In this document: piece by piece, positions 46,776 through 57,078 of the stretch
Numbering within the stretch: position 1 is the first letter of the stretch
How the letters are laid out: every line of letters starts with the position of its first letter
Source: Tenebrio molitor
Lineage: Eukaryota; Arthropoda; Insecta; Coleoptera; Tenebrionidae
Direction of reading: 5' to 3'
Assembly: GCF_963966145.1 (NCBI RefSeq)
Contig: NC_091049.1
Coordinates: 10,044,001 to 10,108,000 of the forward strand
DNA length: 64,000 nt
Made by a program: the position numbers and the translations under genes
The notes under the pieces: generated by a model
The model's input: the letters and a program-made list of their open reading frames with translations, nothing else
Database searches by the model: none
What the model was told of the DNA's origin: nothing

Positions 46776-48243
46776 GTTAAGATTCCAATTTTCACTAATA
46801 CAATTCTCTTTCAGGTCATTCGGGTGTCAAAATAACGTTGATGAATTCGTTTACAGTTTTCCTCATTTTCGTCAACTCTGTACAATGTGCAAACATCCTA
46901 GGAGTCTTTATCTCCCTTTTATTTACCCGTCAAATAATCTACCTTTCACTGTGTCGAGCACTTTCTCTGAGAGGTCATCAAGTCACTGTGATAACACCGT
47001 TTGCTTTCGACGATCCCACCTTGACAAACTTAACAGAAATCAATGTAGAATTCGTACATGAAATTATGAAAGGAAGAAACCGGCAGACTTATTTTTCCAA
47101 GGATTTCGGTATTTGGCAAACATCACACGATATTTTCGGATGCATCGACAGCATCGCTGAAACTATCTTGAACAGCACAAAACTGCAGGAATTGATAGAC
47201 GATCCGAATCGCAAATTCGATTTGATTATGATGGAATTATTGCACCCAGTTTTATTCGGGTTTGCTGCTAGATTCGAAGCTCCATCAATAGGAATTTCTA
47301 CTGGGTCATTGTTCAGTTATAAGTACGATGCAACAGGTCATCTTCAGCATCCAGGAGTGTACTGTGATCAATTTCTAAACGTTCGTACACTGTCGTTAGG
47401 GGGAAAATTTCAAAGCATCGCCTCTTTCCTCTGGTGTAAGTTTTACTACCAGTGGGTCTTTTTCCCACGTGCTCATGGAATGGCCACCAAATACTTTGGG
47501 AAAGTTCCTTATGTAGGAGATCTTGAAAAAAAATCTCAGTCTTTGCTTTACGGGTGTAAACTCGATAACCCCAAGTCAAGAACCAAGGACCTCAGCGATC
47601 GTGGAAATTGGACCGATACACATTCAACCCACAAAGCCTCTTCCAGACGTGAATTTAACATGATGAATCACATTTTTTGTGAATTAAATCTTCCAGGATT
47701 TACAGAAGATCCTGGATGAAGCGACTGCAGGGTTCGTATACTTGAACTTAGGATCCAACAACATTGACCAGAAACTAAGAACCATTATTACGGAGGCGTT
47801 GGCAGAATTGCCTTATACAGTCCTCTGGAAATGGGAATCTGACCGTCTGCCTGGAAAACCTAGCGATGGGGTTATTCGAAACTGGCTTCCTCAACAAGAT
47901 GTCCTTGGTAAATTATTTTAAAGTTGAGCCAATCTAGTTCTAGATATTTTTTGTAGCACACTGTAACGTAAAGGCGTTTGTAACACAAGGAAATATCCAG
48001 TCCGTCCAAGAAGCGATTTTTAGAGAAATACTGTAATGATGTGATTATATTACTTTTTCCGCCAAATATTCGAACCTGCGCAAAACGGTAACAAATGTGG
48101 TCGTGATCGTCATCGAAGCGGAGGAGCCCTACGTTGTGTTTTTATTTTGGCGGAAAAGGTTCGGAATGCAAACGGTGAGGGTTCCAGTTGGAAGAGTGCC
48201 GCAAATAAAACACACATGTAAGGGACGCAAGACGCAAAATACC

Positions 48244-48535
48244 TTTTTCTATAATTGATTCAAAAAATTGAAATTCACGCATAGTTATCGGTGCCTGAAG
48301 TGGGTCATTTTCTAACGTGTATTTCTTTTTGCATTGTTAGTAAGATCGAAACCATAGAAACCATAAGTACAAAACAGTGTGAAATGCGATTTCACGCACA
48401 CGACTATTTCTGTGTTTCACTTCACGCACTGTATTTTATTAGTTACCTAGCAACATGGTCACTGCATTGAAACTTCAGAGTTCCTTCAAAAATTTGAATT
48501 TTTAATTTCAATTTTTTGAATCAATTATAGAAAAA
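48244..48535. mobile_element. 292-bp MITE
   Basis: Arms TTTTTCTATAATTGATTC and CAAAAAATTGAAATT are repeated inverted at 48504-48535. It is nested within the LTR-like insertion. Confidence 0.85.
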
Positions 48536-48542
48536 ATATTGT

Positions 48543-48662
48543 TTATATTTCGTGCGTGAAGATGTTTTTGTGCATTCAAAGGCTTATACTGCCTCGACCT
48601 TCGTCTCGGCGTAAAAGACCTTTTCATGCACAAAAAACACTCTCTTCACGCACTTAATATAA
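48543..48662. repeat. Hairpin with CGAG-N8-CGAG loop
   Basis: 120-bp imperfect palindrome with outer arms GTGCGTGAAGA / TCTTCACGCAC and inner arms TTTTTGTGCAT / ATGCACAAAAA. The loop, read on minus, is CCGAGACGAAGGTCGAGG, 13 of 18 positions identical with the loop at 1770-1874. Confidence 0.8.
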
Positions 48663-49489
48663 AAATAACTATTTATTAAAATAACTAATAACTAATAACT
48701 TCGATTAAAAAAAAATGAAACGAATACAAAAGGACAGAAATTAAGTTTAGCGGAGTACAAGAAATTAACTAGTTGACTACATTACAAAGATAAACGACAA
48801 GATGAATGCAGCAACATTTAAAACAACAGAAAACGGGTACATGACGGCAAAATGACAGGTTAAAGTTTGCAAAACAAGTAACCAAATTATAATGTAGTAA
48901 TTACAGACAGGGACGGATGAAAAACCCTCTTCAAAAACCGTATCCCAGGTATTACTCATATTTTACAATTCGATTAATGACAAAAACAATGTTTAATTCG
49001 GAACTACGCGTTCAAGGTACGCCAACGGGAGCTTAGAGCTGGAGGTAACAAACTTTCGGCCGCGAGGGGACTCAGAAGAATAATCTGAATCATGTTGAAA
49101 TCAAGCGACGTTTATAGATATTCGGGGTATTAATGAACGTCAGACTATTTCACCGACTAAGCAAAAGTGACAGAGCGTTTCGGGGTCGTACGATTAGCAT
49201 TCCTAGACCGCAGCCGCAAAGACCTAGGTCCGCCGTCCCCAACCAACCGTTCCGCGCCAAAACCCCGAAGTCTCTATAACCTCGACGGAAGCTTCACGAA
49301 AACATCCCGACGCCGCTTCCGCCCCCAACGGCTCTAAATAACCGTAGCTTCCACAGAAATTTACTAAACAACCCCACGACTTCCTGATTGTCACCTAGCT
49401 CCCATAGGGGCGCACTTACAACATTTTATTTTAACTTTTCCGAAATCTAGCAACAACACAAAGAAAAAAAAACCGAGTTTAATTCAATC

Positions 49490-49640
49490 GAACAAAGCGT
49501 AACATTAAACGATGAGAAAATTCAGCAAAACAAAGCGCACCATTAAACAATGATAAAATAAGCAAAACAAAACGCAACATTAAACAATGATCAAATAAAA
49601 GAGAACAAAGCGCAAAGTTAAATAACGATAAAATAAAAAC
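49490..49640. repeat. ~42-bp degenerate tandem repeat
   Basis: About four units built on AACAAAGCGCAACATTAAAC and AATGATAAAATAA. Confidence 0.7.
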
Positions 49641-50752
49641 GCTTTAAATGGCACAAATATCGGTAAGCAACATAAATAACGAATACAATAATCACTGGCG
49701 GGTCGAGTGCCGTTAGAAAATGTTAGTGAAAGCAAAACAAAATGGACGCACGCGGCTACTAATTTTCGAAATTACCAGATTGCTAAAAAAATGAACCTCC
49801 AGGGGAAAACTTAGGGATAACGCTTCTTCTCGAAAGAAACAGCATGCAACAAAATGACATTTACAACATACCCTTACCACGTGGTCCTGGTCCCAAAAAA
49901 CAAAAACAAAAAGGCAACGAACGTGGGATAAATTACCCAGGTGGATTAAAACGTCGGATTCCTCACGGGGACACAAAATATCTACTCGGGACGGTAGTGT
50001 AATTGATTTAGATTTAACTTACAAATTTTAGGAATACGGATCGCTCTTCATACGATGTGTTCGTTTCGAAAAACCAAACAAAAGTCACTTACCCCCTTCA
50101 ACCACGCGCGCGAGAGACCGCTTCACCCCCGCTGTATTTCCGCTCTCCCTGTTGCCAACTCCCCAGGATTACCAACCCTATCCCTTAGTACCTAGTCTAG
50201 CCGCTAGTACGTAAACATTTGGCGCGCTCTCGTGGCGGTACCGGGAATTAAAATTTAAATTTTAAACTGGGTCACTACAGTACCATTGATTGGAATACCA
50301 TTCATCAACGACCAAGTGATTACCGTTCAAAAAATAGTCGATTTGGGAATTTCAGAAAGAGTTGATCCTGTCACCACCACCAAATCTGAGTTGAAAGGTG
50401 TTATAATTCGCGTTGCAGAGACTCAAAGGTTGGTGATGACTTTTTGAACAAAGCTCTACTTAATTTATTTTCTAGGTACAGGGACAGGATTAAAGAAGTT
50501 GGCAGTATTATGTTTGACAAACCGATGAGTGGTTTAGAAACAGTCATTTGGTGGTCCGTCTATGTTATGGGATATAAAGACATAAAACATTTGAAAAGTT
50601 CAGTCTTTGAAACCTCTTGGGACAGTTATTTTAATGATGGTATTGTAGTTATTGGTGTGCACTTGAGGGTCATTGTTTATGTAAAACGGAGTCGTAAACT
50701 CAGCAAAATCTTGAAATGTCACTTCTTTCTTATAAGTACATACATATATTAA

Positions 50753-51014
50753 AGAAACCTTTATTATAAAGATGATTTAATGTTATTATGAGATTTGAAA
50801 TGCGGCAGTGAGCAACATTTCTTCTCTGTTAGGTACAAAAAATACTTTTTTGCGTGATTGTACTCTATTTGGTTGTTTACCACGTCTGTTTCCAAGATGG
50901 TAAGCTCTGTTTACTCGTTGCTAACGATAAACTCGATGGTAAGTACTTTTTAGTGTTCTAGAACGGTAAGTAAAGTTTATTCAAAATTAATCGATTATTA
51001 TAATAATTTTTATG
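50753..51014. other. 3' flank of the glycosyltransferase
   Basis: No clear polyadenylation site or gene; CAAGATGGTAAGC and CGATGGTAAGTA (50895, 50932) look like splice donors but no exon can be built around them. Confidence 0.25.
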
Positions 51015-51686
51015 TAGACGGAAGTTGAAGACAAGATGTGGAGGCACTTTCTGGAAACTCATAAAGCTCTTGTAGTCGGCTTTCCTTGGCGCTGCAATGA
51101 AATAGCATTAGCAAACTTGCCGCGACATTGGCATTGTCAAAATTTTCATACCCCGCATTTTCCTTGTCTTCTTGATTACACACTGAGATCGTTGGTTTCG
51201 AAAATTCTTCATTTATGTAGACGGAAGTTGAAGACAAGATGTTAGCACTTTCTGGAAACTCACACGGCTCTTGTAGTCGGCCTACCTTGCCGCTACAATG
51301 AAACAATTTTAGTAACAGATTTGCCGCGACATTAGAATTGTCAAAATGTTCATACCCCGGATTTTCCTTGTCTTCTTGATTTCATATTGAGTTCGCTGGT
51401 TTCGAAAATTCTTGATTTATGTAGACAGAAGTTGAAGACAAGATGTTAGCACTTTCTGGAAACTCACACGGCTCTTGTGGTCGGCATTCCTTGCCGCTGC
51501 AATGAAATAATATTAGTGAACTTGCCGCGACATTAGATCAAAATTTTCATACCACACATTTTCCTTGTCTTCTTAATTACACGTTGAGGTCGTTAGTTTC
51601 AAAAATTCTTTATTTGTGACGCACCCCACATTCAAAGTTTCTTCTACAATATCCACTTCGTTTTCGGAATCACTAATATCACTCAT
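51015..51686 (-). pseudogene. Gene start followed by ~67-residue coding repeats
   Basis: On the minus strand an ATG at 51686 opens MSDISDSENEVDIVEETLNV. Then three direct repeats (borders near 51620, 51420, 51219 and 51015; spacings 201 and 204 bp, both multiples of three) each translate to a unit with EFSKPTISVCNQEDKEN, GYENFDN, LFHCS and LQE-EFPES. The first-read unit has a stop and a deletion, so the frame is broken. An acidic, Cys-containing repeat protein of unknown family is indicated. Confidence 0.55.
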
Positions 51687-52096
51687 TTTACTGCTTGTTT
51701 TTCAACACAACTGGCGATATTTGCGCACAAAAACTGCAATGGCGGTAGTTGTTTGCAGATTGCCTTAGAAACGCGATACAAAAATTGACATTATGGCAAC
51801 ACGATGTGAAGGGCGTCGTATCGCATTGCATTCTAGTTAGGAATGTTTTGTAATAAATATTCAATCGCGCAAAAAATCTCATAAGCATGACGAACGTTAA
51901 TGACAATGTACGGATCGAAGACAATTGTTTGGAGGAGGAGCTTGCTAATATTGTCTGTTATATATTGTTCTTTATACTTAATATACTATTTGGTACACGC
52001 TCTTCAAAATTGCCATTTTACGGATTCATTTGAATCCGTAAAATGAGTCTTTTGCGGATTCAATCCCGAAAAATTGCCATGACAATAAAATAGTAT
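51687..52096. other. Interval with a perfect short palindrome
   Basis: TTTTACGGATTCATTTGAATCCGTAAAA (52015-52042) is a perfect inverted repeat with a 4-bp centre, followed by TTTTGCGGATTC. This stretch would be the upstream region of the minus-strand repeat-protein gene. Confidence 0.6.
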
Positions 52097-52253
52097 GTAT
52101 ACGAGTGATAATGAGCCTCACAGAATAAAAAATACAACCCACAATACATTTTCAAAAAAAGCCGGACATTTTAATTTCAGTACCCAGCTTTTTTCGTAGC
52201 GTGTGGTTGGATTGTTTATTCTGTCGGGCCCATTATTACTCGTGAATAACCCT
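52097..52253. mobile_element. Palindromic MITE, copy 2
   Basis: Same family as 36724-36903 (ACGAGTGATAATGAGCC, CAACCCACAATACAT, GTCGGGCCCATTATTACTCG), with a lost left end. Confidence 0.8.
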
Positions 52254-52319
52254 GCATTACGAGTATTACATGAACAAGTAAAGAAGGTTTTAGTCTCAAA
52301 GTATTTAAAAATTACTTAC

Positions 52320-52493
52320 TTTTTCATGGAGAATGGTAACGCATCTTCGTTTACAAGCACTACCCCGTTATTTTCTTTCCAGCGGTTAAATGTATCATAT
52401 TCTTTATAATACCTGGCACGCGATTTTGCTGGAAGTAAACCCAGTTCAATTTCTTTTGCCTTTTTGGAAATATCTTCAGGATTTTGAAGCATT
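52320..52493 (-). pseudogene. Crypton-type recombinase, N-terminal exon
   Basis: From ATG at 52493 the minus strand reads ISKKAKEIELGLLPAKSRAR, then YYKEYDTFNRW, and ends exactly at a consensus donor (GTAAGT, 52319-52314). The exon is uninterrupted. It matches the N-terminal core-binding pattern of the Crypton at 18.9 kb. No catalytic exon follows in the ~300 bp before the MITE at 52097-52253. It could be an active host-domesticated exon or a truncated element. Confidence 0.6.
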
Positions 52494-52678
52494 TTAAAAA
52501 CTTTTCTGGTATTTTTTTAATGACAGAATTAATAAATCAACAAAACAAACTTGTTGCTATGACTAAGCTACAAGTTTTTATTTACGGTTGCTCTTTTTTG
52601 AACAACTTTACCATGATCGCAATAGAAATTTCGTAATGAAAAGTCATGTGAAAGGTTTGGAGAGCTATTACCAAAAAA

Positions 52679-52806
52679 TGTTGTTTGTCACACGTACCTA
52701 AAACGTTTTTGCGGACTCATCTGCTATTCTAGACTCGGCTGTCGCCTCGTCCGGAAACAGCAACGATTCGTCCGCAAAAGCAATGTTTTAGGTACTTGTA
52801 ACAAAA
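52679..52806. repeat. Hairpin with CGAG-N8-CGAG loop
   Basis: Arms GTACCTAAAAC and TTTTTGCGGAC pair with GTCCGCAAAAG and GTTTTAGGTAC. The loop on minus reads ACGAGGCGACAGCCGAGT. The Crypton exon at 52493 lies downstream on the minus strand, 186 bp away. Confidence 0.85.
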
Positions 52807-52807
52807 A

Positions 52808-52960
52808 TAACTATTTTGTTCCATACCTCCATTGAATGTGAGTCTGTATTTATAGTTACCAGTGGGTACTTTCACTTTCGTTCACAGGTTTTCATTTACG
52901 CATCATTGAAATTCTATTTTATGCAAACGAATTTGTATATTGAAATTAATAACAATTCAT
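52808..52960. repeat. Dispersed repeat, shared with 4337-4510
   Basis: Same block order as the 4.3-kb copy, ending GAATTTGTATATTGAAA. Confidence 0.7.
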
Positions 52961-53005
52961 AATATGTGTATCTAACTAATTAATTTTACAATTATTAGCT
53001 CCTAG

Positions 53006-53358
53006 TTACAGCAGTTCTAGTGATATAACTAATGTTGGATTAACGACCTCAAAATCGGCTTCTGCGTCATTAATCATCATTTTAAATAATTCATCACGAC
53101 AGCCATAGAATAAGTGACTTTCGTCTAGGACAACATGATGTTGCAGCATTCTTGTGTGGAGTGGTACGTCGTCGTCCTTTGTCCATTTACCTAAAGGATG
53201 CAGAAACAAAACAGGTTTACGATATCCTCTGTCTTTTAGTTGTCTTCGCGAATCTGTAATGGTCCGGCTCATCACCCCACTGGATCCTTCGGTGCTTTTC
53301 AACGAGGTTTTTCACGCATGAATCCTTTCAATGCAGATGCCCATCCTTCACTTATTAC
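53006..53358 (-). pseudogene. Unrecognised exon, frameshifted
   Basis: A splice acceptor (TTTTTACAG) at 53359-60 opens ISEGWASALKGFMREKPR. After a one-base phase change near 53300 the frame continues with GYRKPVLFLHPLGKWTKDDD, then HHVVLDESHLFYGCRDELF, to a stop at 53006. The composition is that of a real globular protein. The GCRDELF block recalls the catalytic-Arg block of Crypton recombinases, but the surrounding text does not, so I leave the family open. Confidence 0.4.
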
Positions 53359-53689
53359 CTGTAAAAATAATATTATTGAGAGGATATGATTTTAAAAAAA
53401 TAGAACAATTTTTCCATTGAAGTGCTGTTAGTAAGTACGATTTTGTTTAATGAAAGTGAACATGGTTTTTGTGTCCCGGCGCCCCTGAAAATCTTTTTGT
53501 CTTTTTTTATTCTACGAACAGGAAAGTGGTTTTAGTTTTTGTACCTACGCATTTATTCTTGTGACCACCAATCAGTTTTCAGTGGCTTATGTTTCGCTTT
53601 TAAGATTTAACATTTTAACCAATTTTTAAATTACCATTTGGGAGTTGTAAACATTGGATTTGATTATTTACTAAATCTCGTGACTCACT

Positions 53690-53925
53690 CTGTACAGCTC
53701 TAGCTCCGTTTCTCGTCCTCGAGCTCCAGCAGCCCCTGATTATACCTTTCGATCTGCTTCCTGAGGAGGGCGTCTTCCTGGCTCGACCTTTCCGCGCAGG
53801 ACACCAGACAGCCCATCTCGTCCAGCTCCAGGTTCAGCCACCTCTGCCATATCTTCCACGATGAAGGAAGCCTTGATGTGCTCCTGCGACAACTCTTATT
53901 AGGTTGATGTAATCACTCCCCGACA
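53690..53925 (-). pseudogene. GC-rich coiled-coil-like coding relic
   Basis: A GC-rich island in AT-rich DNA. The minus strand translates as WQRWLNLELDEMGCLVSCAE, then EDALLRKQIERYNQGLLELE, a strongly helical, heptad-like pattern, ending at a TAG. The 5' part is in another phase. Unknown family; it may be a processed pseudogene. Confidence 0.3.
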
Positions 53926-54894
53926 TATCTGGAATTAGTGGAATTCATTTGGTTCATTGAATTCCTCGTCCTCTTGCTTGCAAGACAGATCAACAGGCCG
54001 CACATCACCTCGGCGAGAAAGTGAATTTAAAACAAATGAAATAAAAGATTTTGAAGAAATTAAATCTTCAATTTAAAGAAAGTAGAAGGATTAGAGAAAT
54101 AATTTACTTACCTTGTAATTTTACAACACGTGCACACAAAAATGACTGCTATCGGTACTGAACATACCTCCAGCTACTTTGGAGATCAAGCGCAGAGAGA
54201 CCTCTTCTCCTCTTCATGGTTCCGTTTTCTCTTTGATCATTCTCACCCCATTCTCACTCTGATCCCCTTCTCGACCAAAATGGCCGATCAATTCTGTTAG
54301 GTTCTAAATTCGTTATTTTAACCAATCATGGTAGCTTTTTCTATATTTCTGGAACTTTCTACGTTACGGGTTTTTTGAGCAGAATTTGAAATTTGAATTT
54401 TGTCAGGACCAGACCGAATTTACATTTGTTGTTGGATTACAAATCCAAAATTGACTAAGTTTCTAACTCTGTGGAATAAAATCGAACAAATTAAAATTAT
54501 TTTTAAAAGGGTATTAATATAATGTTCACCAAATTAAATTATACACCCCTAGCGCTGTCCTCCAAAAAATTAAATTAACATCAAAAATTCCTAGTGGACA
54601 CCAAATAATGACACTTTGGAAAATGAGAACAGCGTCACCAAATTAGGAATGTTGCGTATTGTTTTACTGTTGCTTGTATTGTAAATGCTATATGTTTACC
54701 TATTTTACTAAATATTCACCAAATGTGGAACGCTCACGTTACGCGCCTTTACTGCAAATATAAATATTCATGCTATCCATTTATATTAAGCACTTGCTAA
54801 AGAAAACTACTTTTCCGAAAACTGATAAAAATATGTTCACATTTACATGACCTAAATCGATTATCAAAGTGACTGTTTTTTGTTCACTGGATTT
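53926..54894. other. Interval without a recognisable gene
   Basis: A GC-richer patch at 54150-54300; no gene or inverted repeat recognised. Confidence 0.35.
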
Positions 54895-55172
54895 ATAGTC
54901 CGGACAAAATAAATGTGAATTCTGACTTTATTAAGTCAAATTATTTAACAACATGATAACGATAATAAAGATTTATTGGTAGGTCGTTCTCGAAAAGGGG
55001 TGGGTATATAAATACAGCGAGTTTTCGAAATTCTACCTGCAACTTTGATGGTGGATATCCATCTGTTTCCCATAAATCTTTATTATTGTTTTCTTTTCAT
55101 TTTGATTTGAACATGTTGTTAAATAATTTGACTTAATAAAGTCAGGATTCACATTTATTTTGTCCGGACTAT
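54895..55172. mobile_element. 278-bp MITE with internal TATA box
   Basis: About 60-bp inverted ends (ATAGTCCGGACAAAATAAAT outermost; GACTTTATTAAGTCAAATTA inside). The centre contains GGGTGGGTATATAAATACAG, a good TATA-type core promoter motif. Confidence 0.9.
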
Positions 55173-55722
55173 ACAATCTAGAACAAAAAAGACTTTTACG
55201 TTCAGCAATTTTTGATTGAAGAAGAGGTCACAATTTCGCAATTTCTTAGCTTTATATTCCAAATAGGCCAGTATCACACTTTCAGACACATTCTTTAATT
55301 TCTTAGAGCCACACCAATTCATGAAATCCTTCTGATCAGATTAATATTGTCTTGAAGGCTTTTCCGGGATAAGACTAAAAACTGCACTTCGTACCGTTTC
55401 TAATACATCCAAAGGCAGATCATCTTCATCACTTTTGGAACTGATTTTCGTTTTTTCTTCTTTCTTTTATTAAACACCAGTAATTCTCCCAAAATCGCAA
55501 CCAAACCTTACAAAATTAGAAGTTATATCGTTTGTTTGACGGTTGCTATCATTATTAGTTGGTCAGAGCATTCCAAATTTAAAACAACAAGATAATTGTA
55601 GACAAAACAATTTCCGCTAATGTGGAGCTGTGCAGTTTTCGAAAAAACGTTGGCTGATACTCGATTGCGAAATTCTTTTGCATTCTATGTCCTTATTGAG
55701 AGGAGACCTAATAAAATATTGA
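55173..55722. other. Non-coding interval
   Basis: No recognised feature. Confidence 0.4.
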
Positions 55723-55926
55723 TAAACTCGGTACAGGTTGCAAAGACACACTTGTCATTTGCAACAGCATTTTTTTCATATTTCTGAACCAAAGAAAGGC
55801 ACAAAGGGACCAGAAAATCATTATATTTTCCATATAAGTACAGTTTTAAAGTAATTTCAAATGACTAATGCCATAAAAGCGTTGTTGCAAATGATAAGTG
55901 TGCCTTTGCAACCTGTACCGAGTTTA
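55723..55926. mobile_element. 204-bp MITE
   Basis: TAAACTCGGTACAGGTTGCA and inverse, with the inner TCATTTGCAACA pair. A partial inverted relative lies at 37195-37345. Confidence 0.9.
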
Positions 55927-55946
55927 GATTTTTCTTACAATTGATA

Positions 55947-56059
55947 TAGCGAGCGATCATTTAAAAAATAAATCGAGTTTGCTTTGGAGCCTATGCTATA
56001 ACATGGGTTACCATAGGTAACACGCCGACTCGATTAATTTTTTAATTGATCGCACCGTA
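55947..56059. mobile_element. Small palindromic MITE, copy 2
   Basis: Inverted copy of 26659-26771, sharing GGAGCCTATGCTATA and GGTAACACGCCGACTCGAT. Confidence 0.9.
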
Positions 56060-56064
56060 CTATC

Positions 56065-56243
56065 GAGCGATCAAATTAATTTGTAATCGAGTCATCCATG
56101 GATTTGATTCCGTTTGTCTTTGCGATTGATATTTCGAGATCTAACCTGTGTTTCAAGCTGTGTTTATTGGAGCGTGGATTTCAAGTAACGACATACGATT
56201 TCGGATTCATGGATAACTCGATTACAAATTAATTTGATCGCTC
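56065..56243. mobile_element. 179-bp MITE abutting the previous one
   Basis: ~37-bp inverted ends GAGCGATCAAATTAATTTGT. Its terminal GAGCGATCA matches the neighbouring MITE's terminus, so both may use the same transposase. Confidence 0.9.
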
Positions 56244-56616
56244 TTTATATAAAATTCGGGCGACCCCTCCTTACAAAGATACTGAAGGTGTAGAGTTTGC
56301 ATCAAATTTTGTTCAAATAGAAATCAGGAATGTTTGCCGTTTATTTTTATTTATGGTGAGAAAATAATGATGCAAAAAGTTGTCTTAGAAAAGTAGCGTT
56401 ATCGCGGAGTAAAAAATATTTAATTTTTGCAATTTTTGTTCAAAAAGAGACGGCAATTGGGCTAGATTATTGTTTTGTAACCTTGGATACGGATAATTCG
56501 AACTGGTATCAACCTAGACATATTTTTGTACATATCTCAGCAACGCTTTGATCTAAAAATTATAAGGTAAGGAATGCGGTTGCTGTATTGAACAAAGTTA
56601 GAAGAGTTATATCACA

Positions 56617-56853
56617 TACAGCTGGTTTCAAAAAAATCGGGAAATGAAAATTTTCCTAATGTAAATTTGGTTTTGTCGATTTGTCAATTAATTGTCTACT
56701 TGACAATACCTATCAAGTGATTTTTAAAAATGTGATTGAATTTTGACGTTAAATCTAACCTATCTCCCGTAAGAAGGTTTCACACTATGGAAAAATTGCA
56801 AAAATGTGTCAATTTTATTCTGACAGTTCCCGTTTTTTTTGCAACCAGCTGTA
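56617..56853. mobile_element. MITE family W, copy 2
   Basis: 237 bp, same size and order of blocks as 12238-12474; ends TACAGCTGGTTTC and GCAACCAGCTGTA. Confidence 0.9.
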
Positions 56854-57078
56854 TATCATCTTAAGAATTATTCAACTTTTTTCAACAAGTTCTTACTTTC
56901 TTCACGGCATACTCCCTGCAACGCTTTGAAGTCGGAATGCTTTAATTATAAGACACTCTGTATGAGAGGCTAATAAGAAGTCTAAATCTGGGTATCCATT
57001 TGAAATTGAATATAGTATAAAATATAGTAAACATTTAGTATTTTTGTGAAACAAAAAGTTTTTTTTTACTGCATAAAC

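Larger units (their letters stand above)
48032..50279 (-). mobile_element. LTR-like insertion in the glycosyltransferase exon
   Basis: The inserted DNA begins TGTAATGA and ends TCACTACA, imperfect inverted termini of LTR type. It is flanked by ATAC and GTAC, which fits a 4-bp target duplication with one change. It has no gag or pol. I read it as a solo LTR or a short non-autonomous LTR element, in reverse orientation. It carries a MITE (48244-48535), a hairpin (48543-48662) and a tandem repeat (49490-49640). Its right part is GC-richer (49040-49400 and 50090-50240). Confidence 0.6.
46841..50752 (+). pseudogene. UDP-glycosyltransferase gene, disrupted
   Basis: A splice acceptor (CTCTTTCAG, 46815) precedes the ATG at 46841. 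Exon 1 (to 47648) encodes a signal peptide and the acceptor-binding domain with RALSLRGHQVTVITP. Where the family has S-H-Q with the catalytic His, this copy reads LLFTRQ. Exon 2 (47697-47907) and exon 3 (47957-48031, resuming 50280-50428) encode the nucleotide-sugar domain: GFVYLNLGS, NWLPQQDVL, FVTQGNIQSVQEA, VPLIGIPF. Exon 4 (50476-50752) adds WWSVYVMGY and a weak membrane anchor. Introns are 47-49 bp with GT..AG ends. Breaks: one extra A in the 8-A run at 47526-47533 and a 2,248-bp insertion at 48032-50279. It would conjugate small lipophilic compounds with sugar in the ER. Confidence 0.9.

Noticed and set aside
47313..47579. Minus-strand 88-codon frame in the glycosyltransferase
   Set aside because: Antisense shadow of exon 1.
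53006..53302. Calling this exon a Crypton catalytic core
   Set aside because: Only the GCRDELF block resembles the catalytic-Arg region; the preceding text does not fit a tyrosine recombinase.
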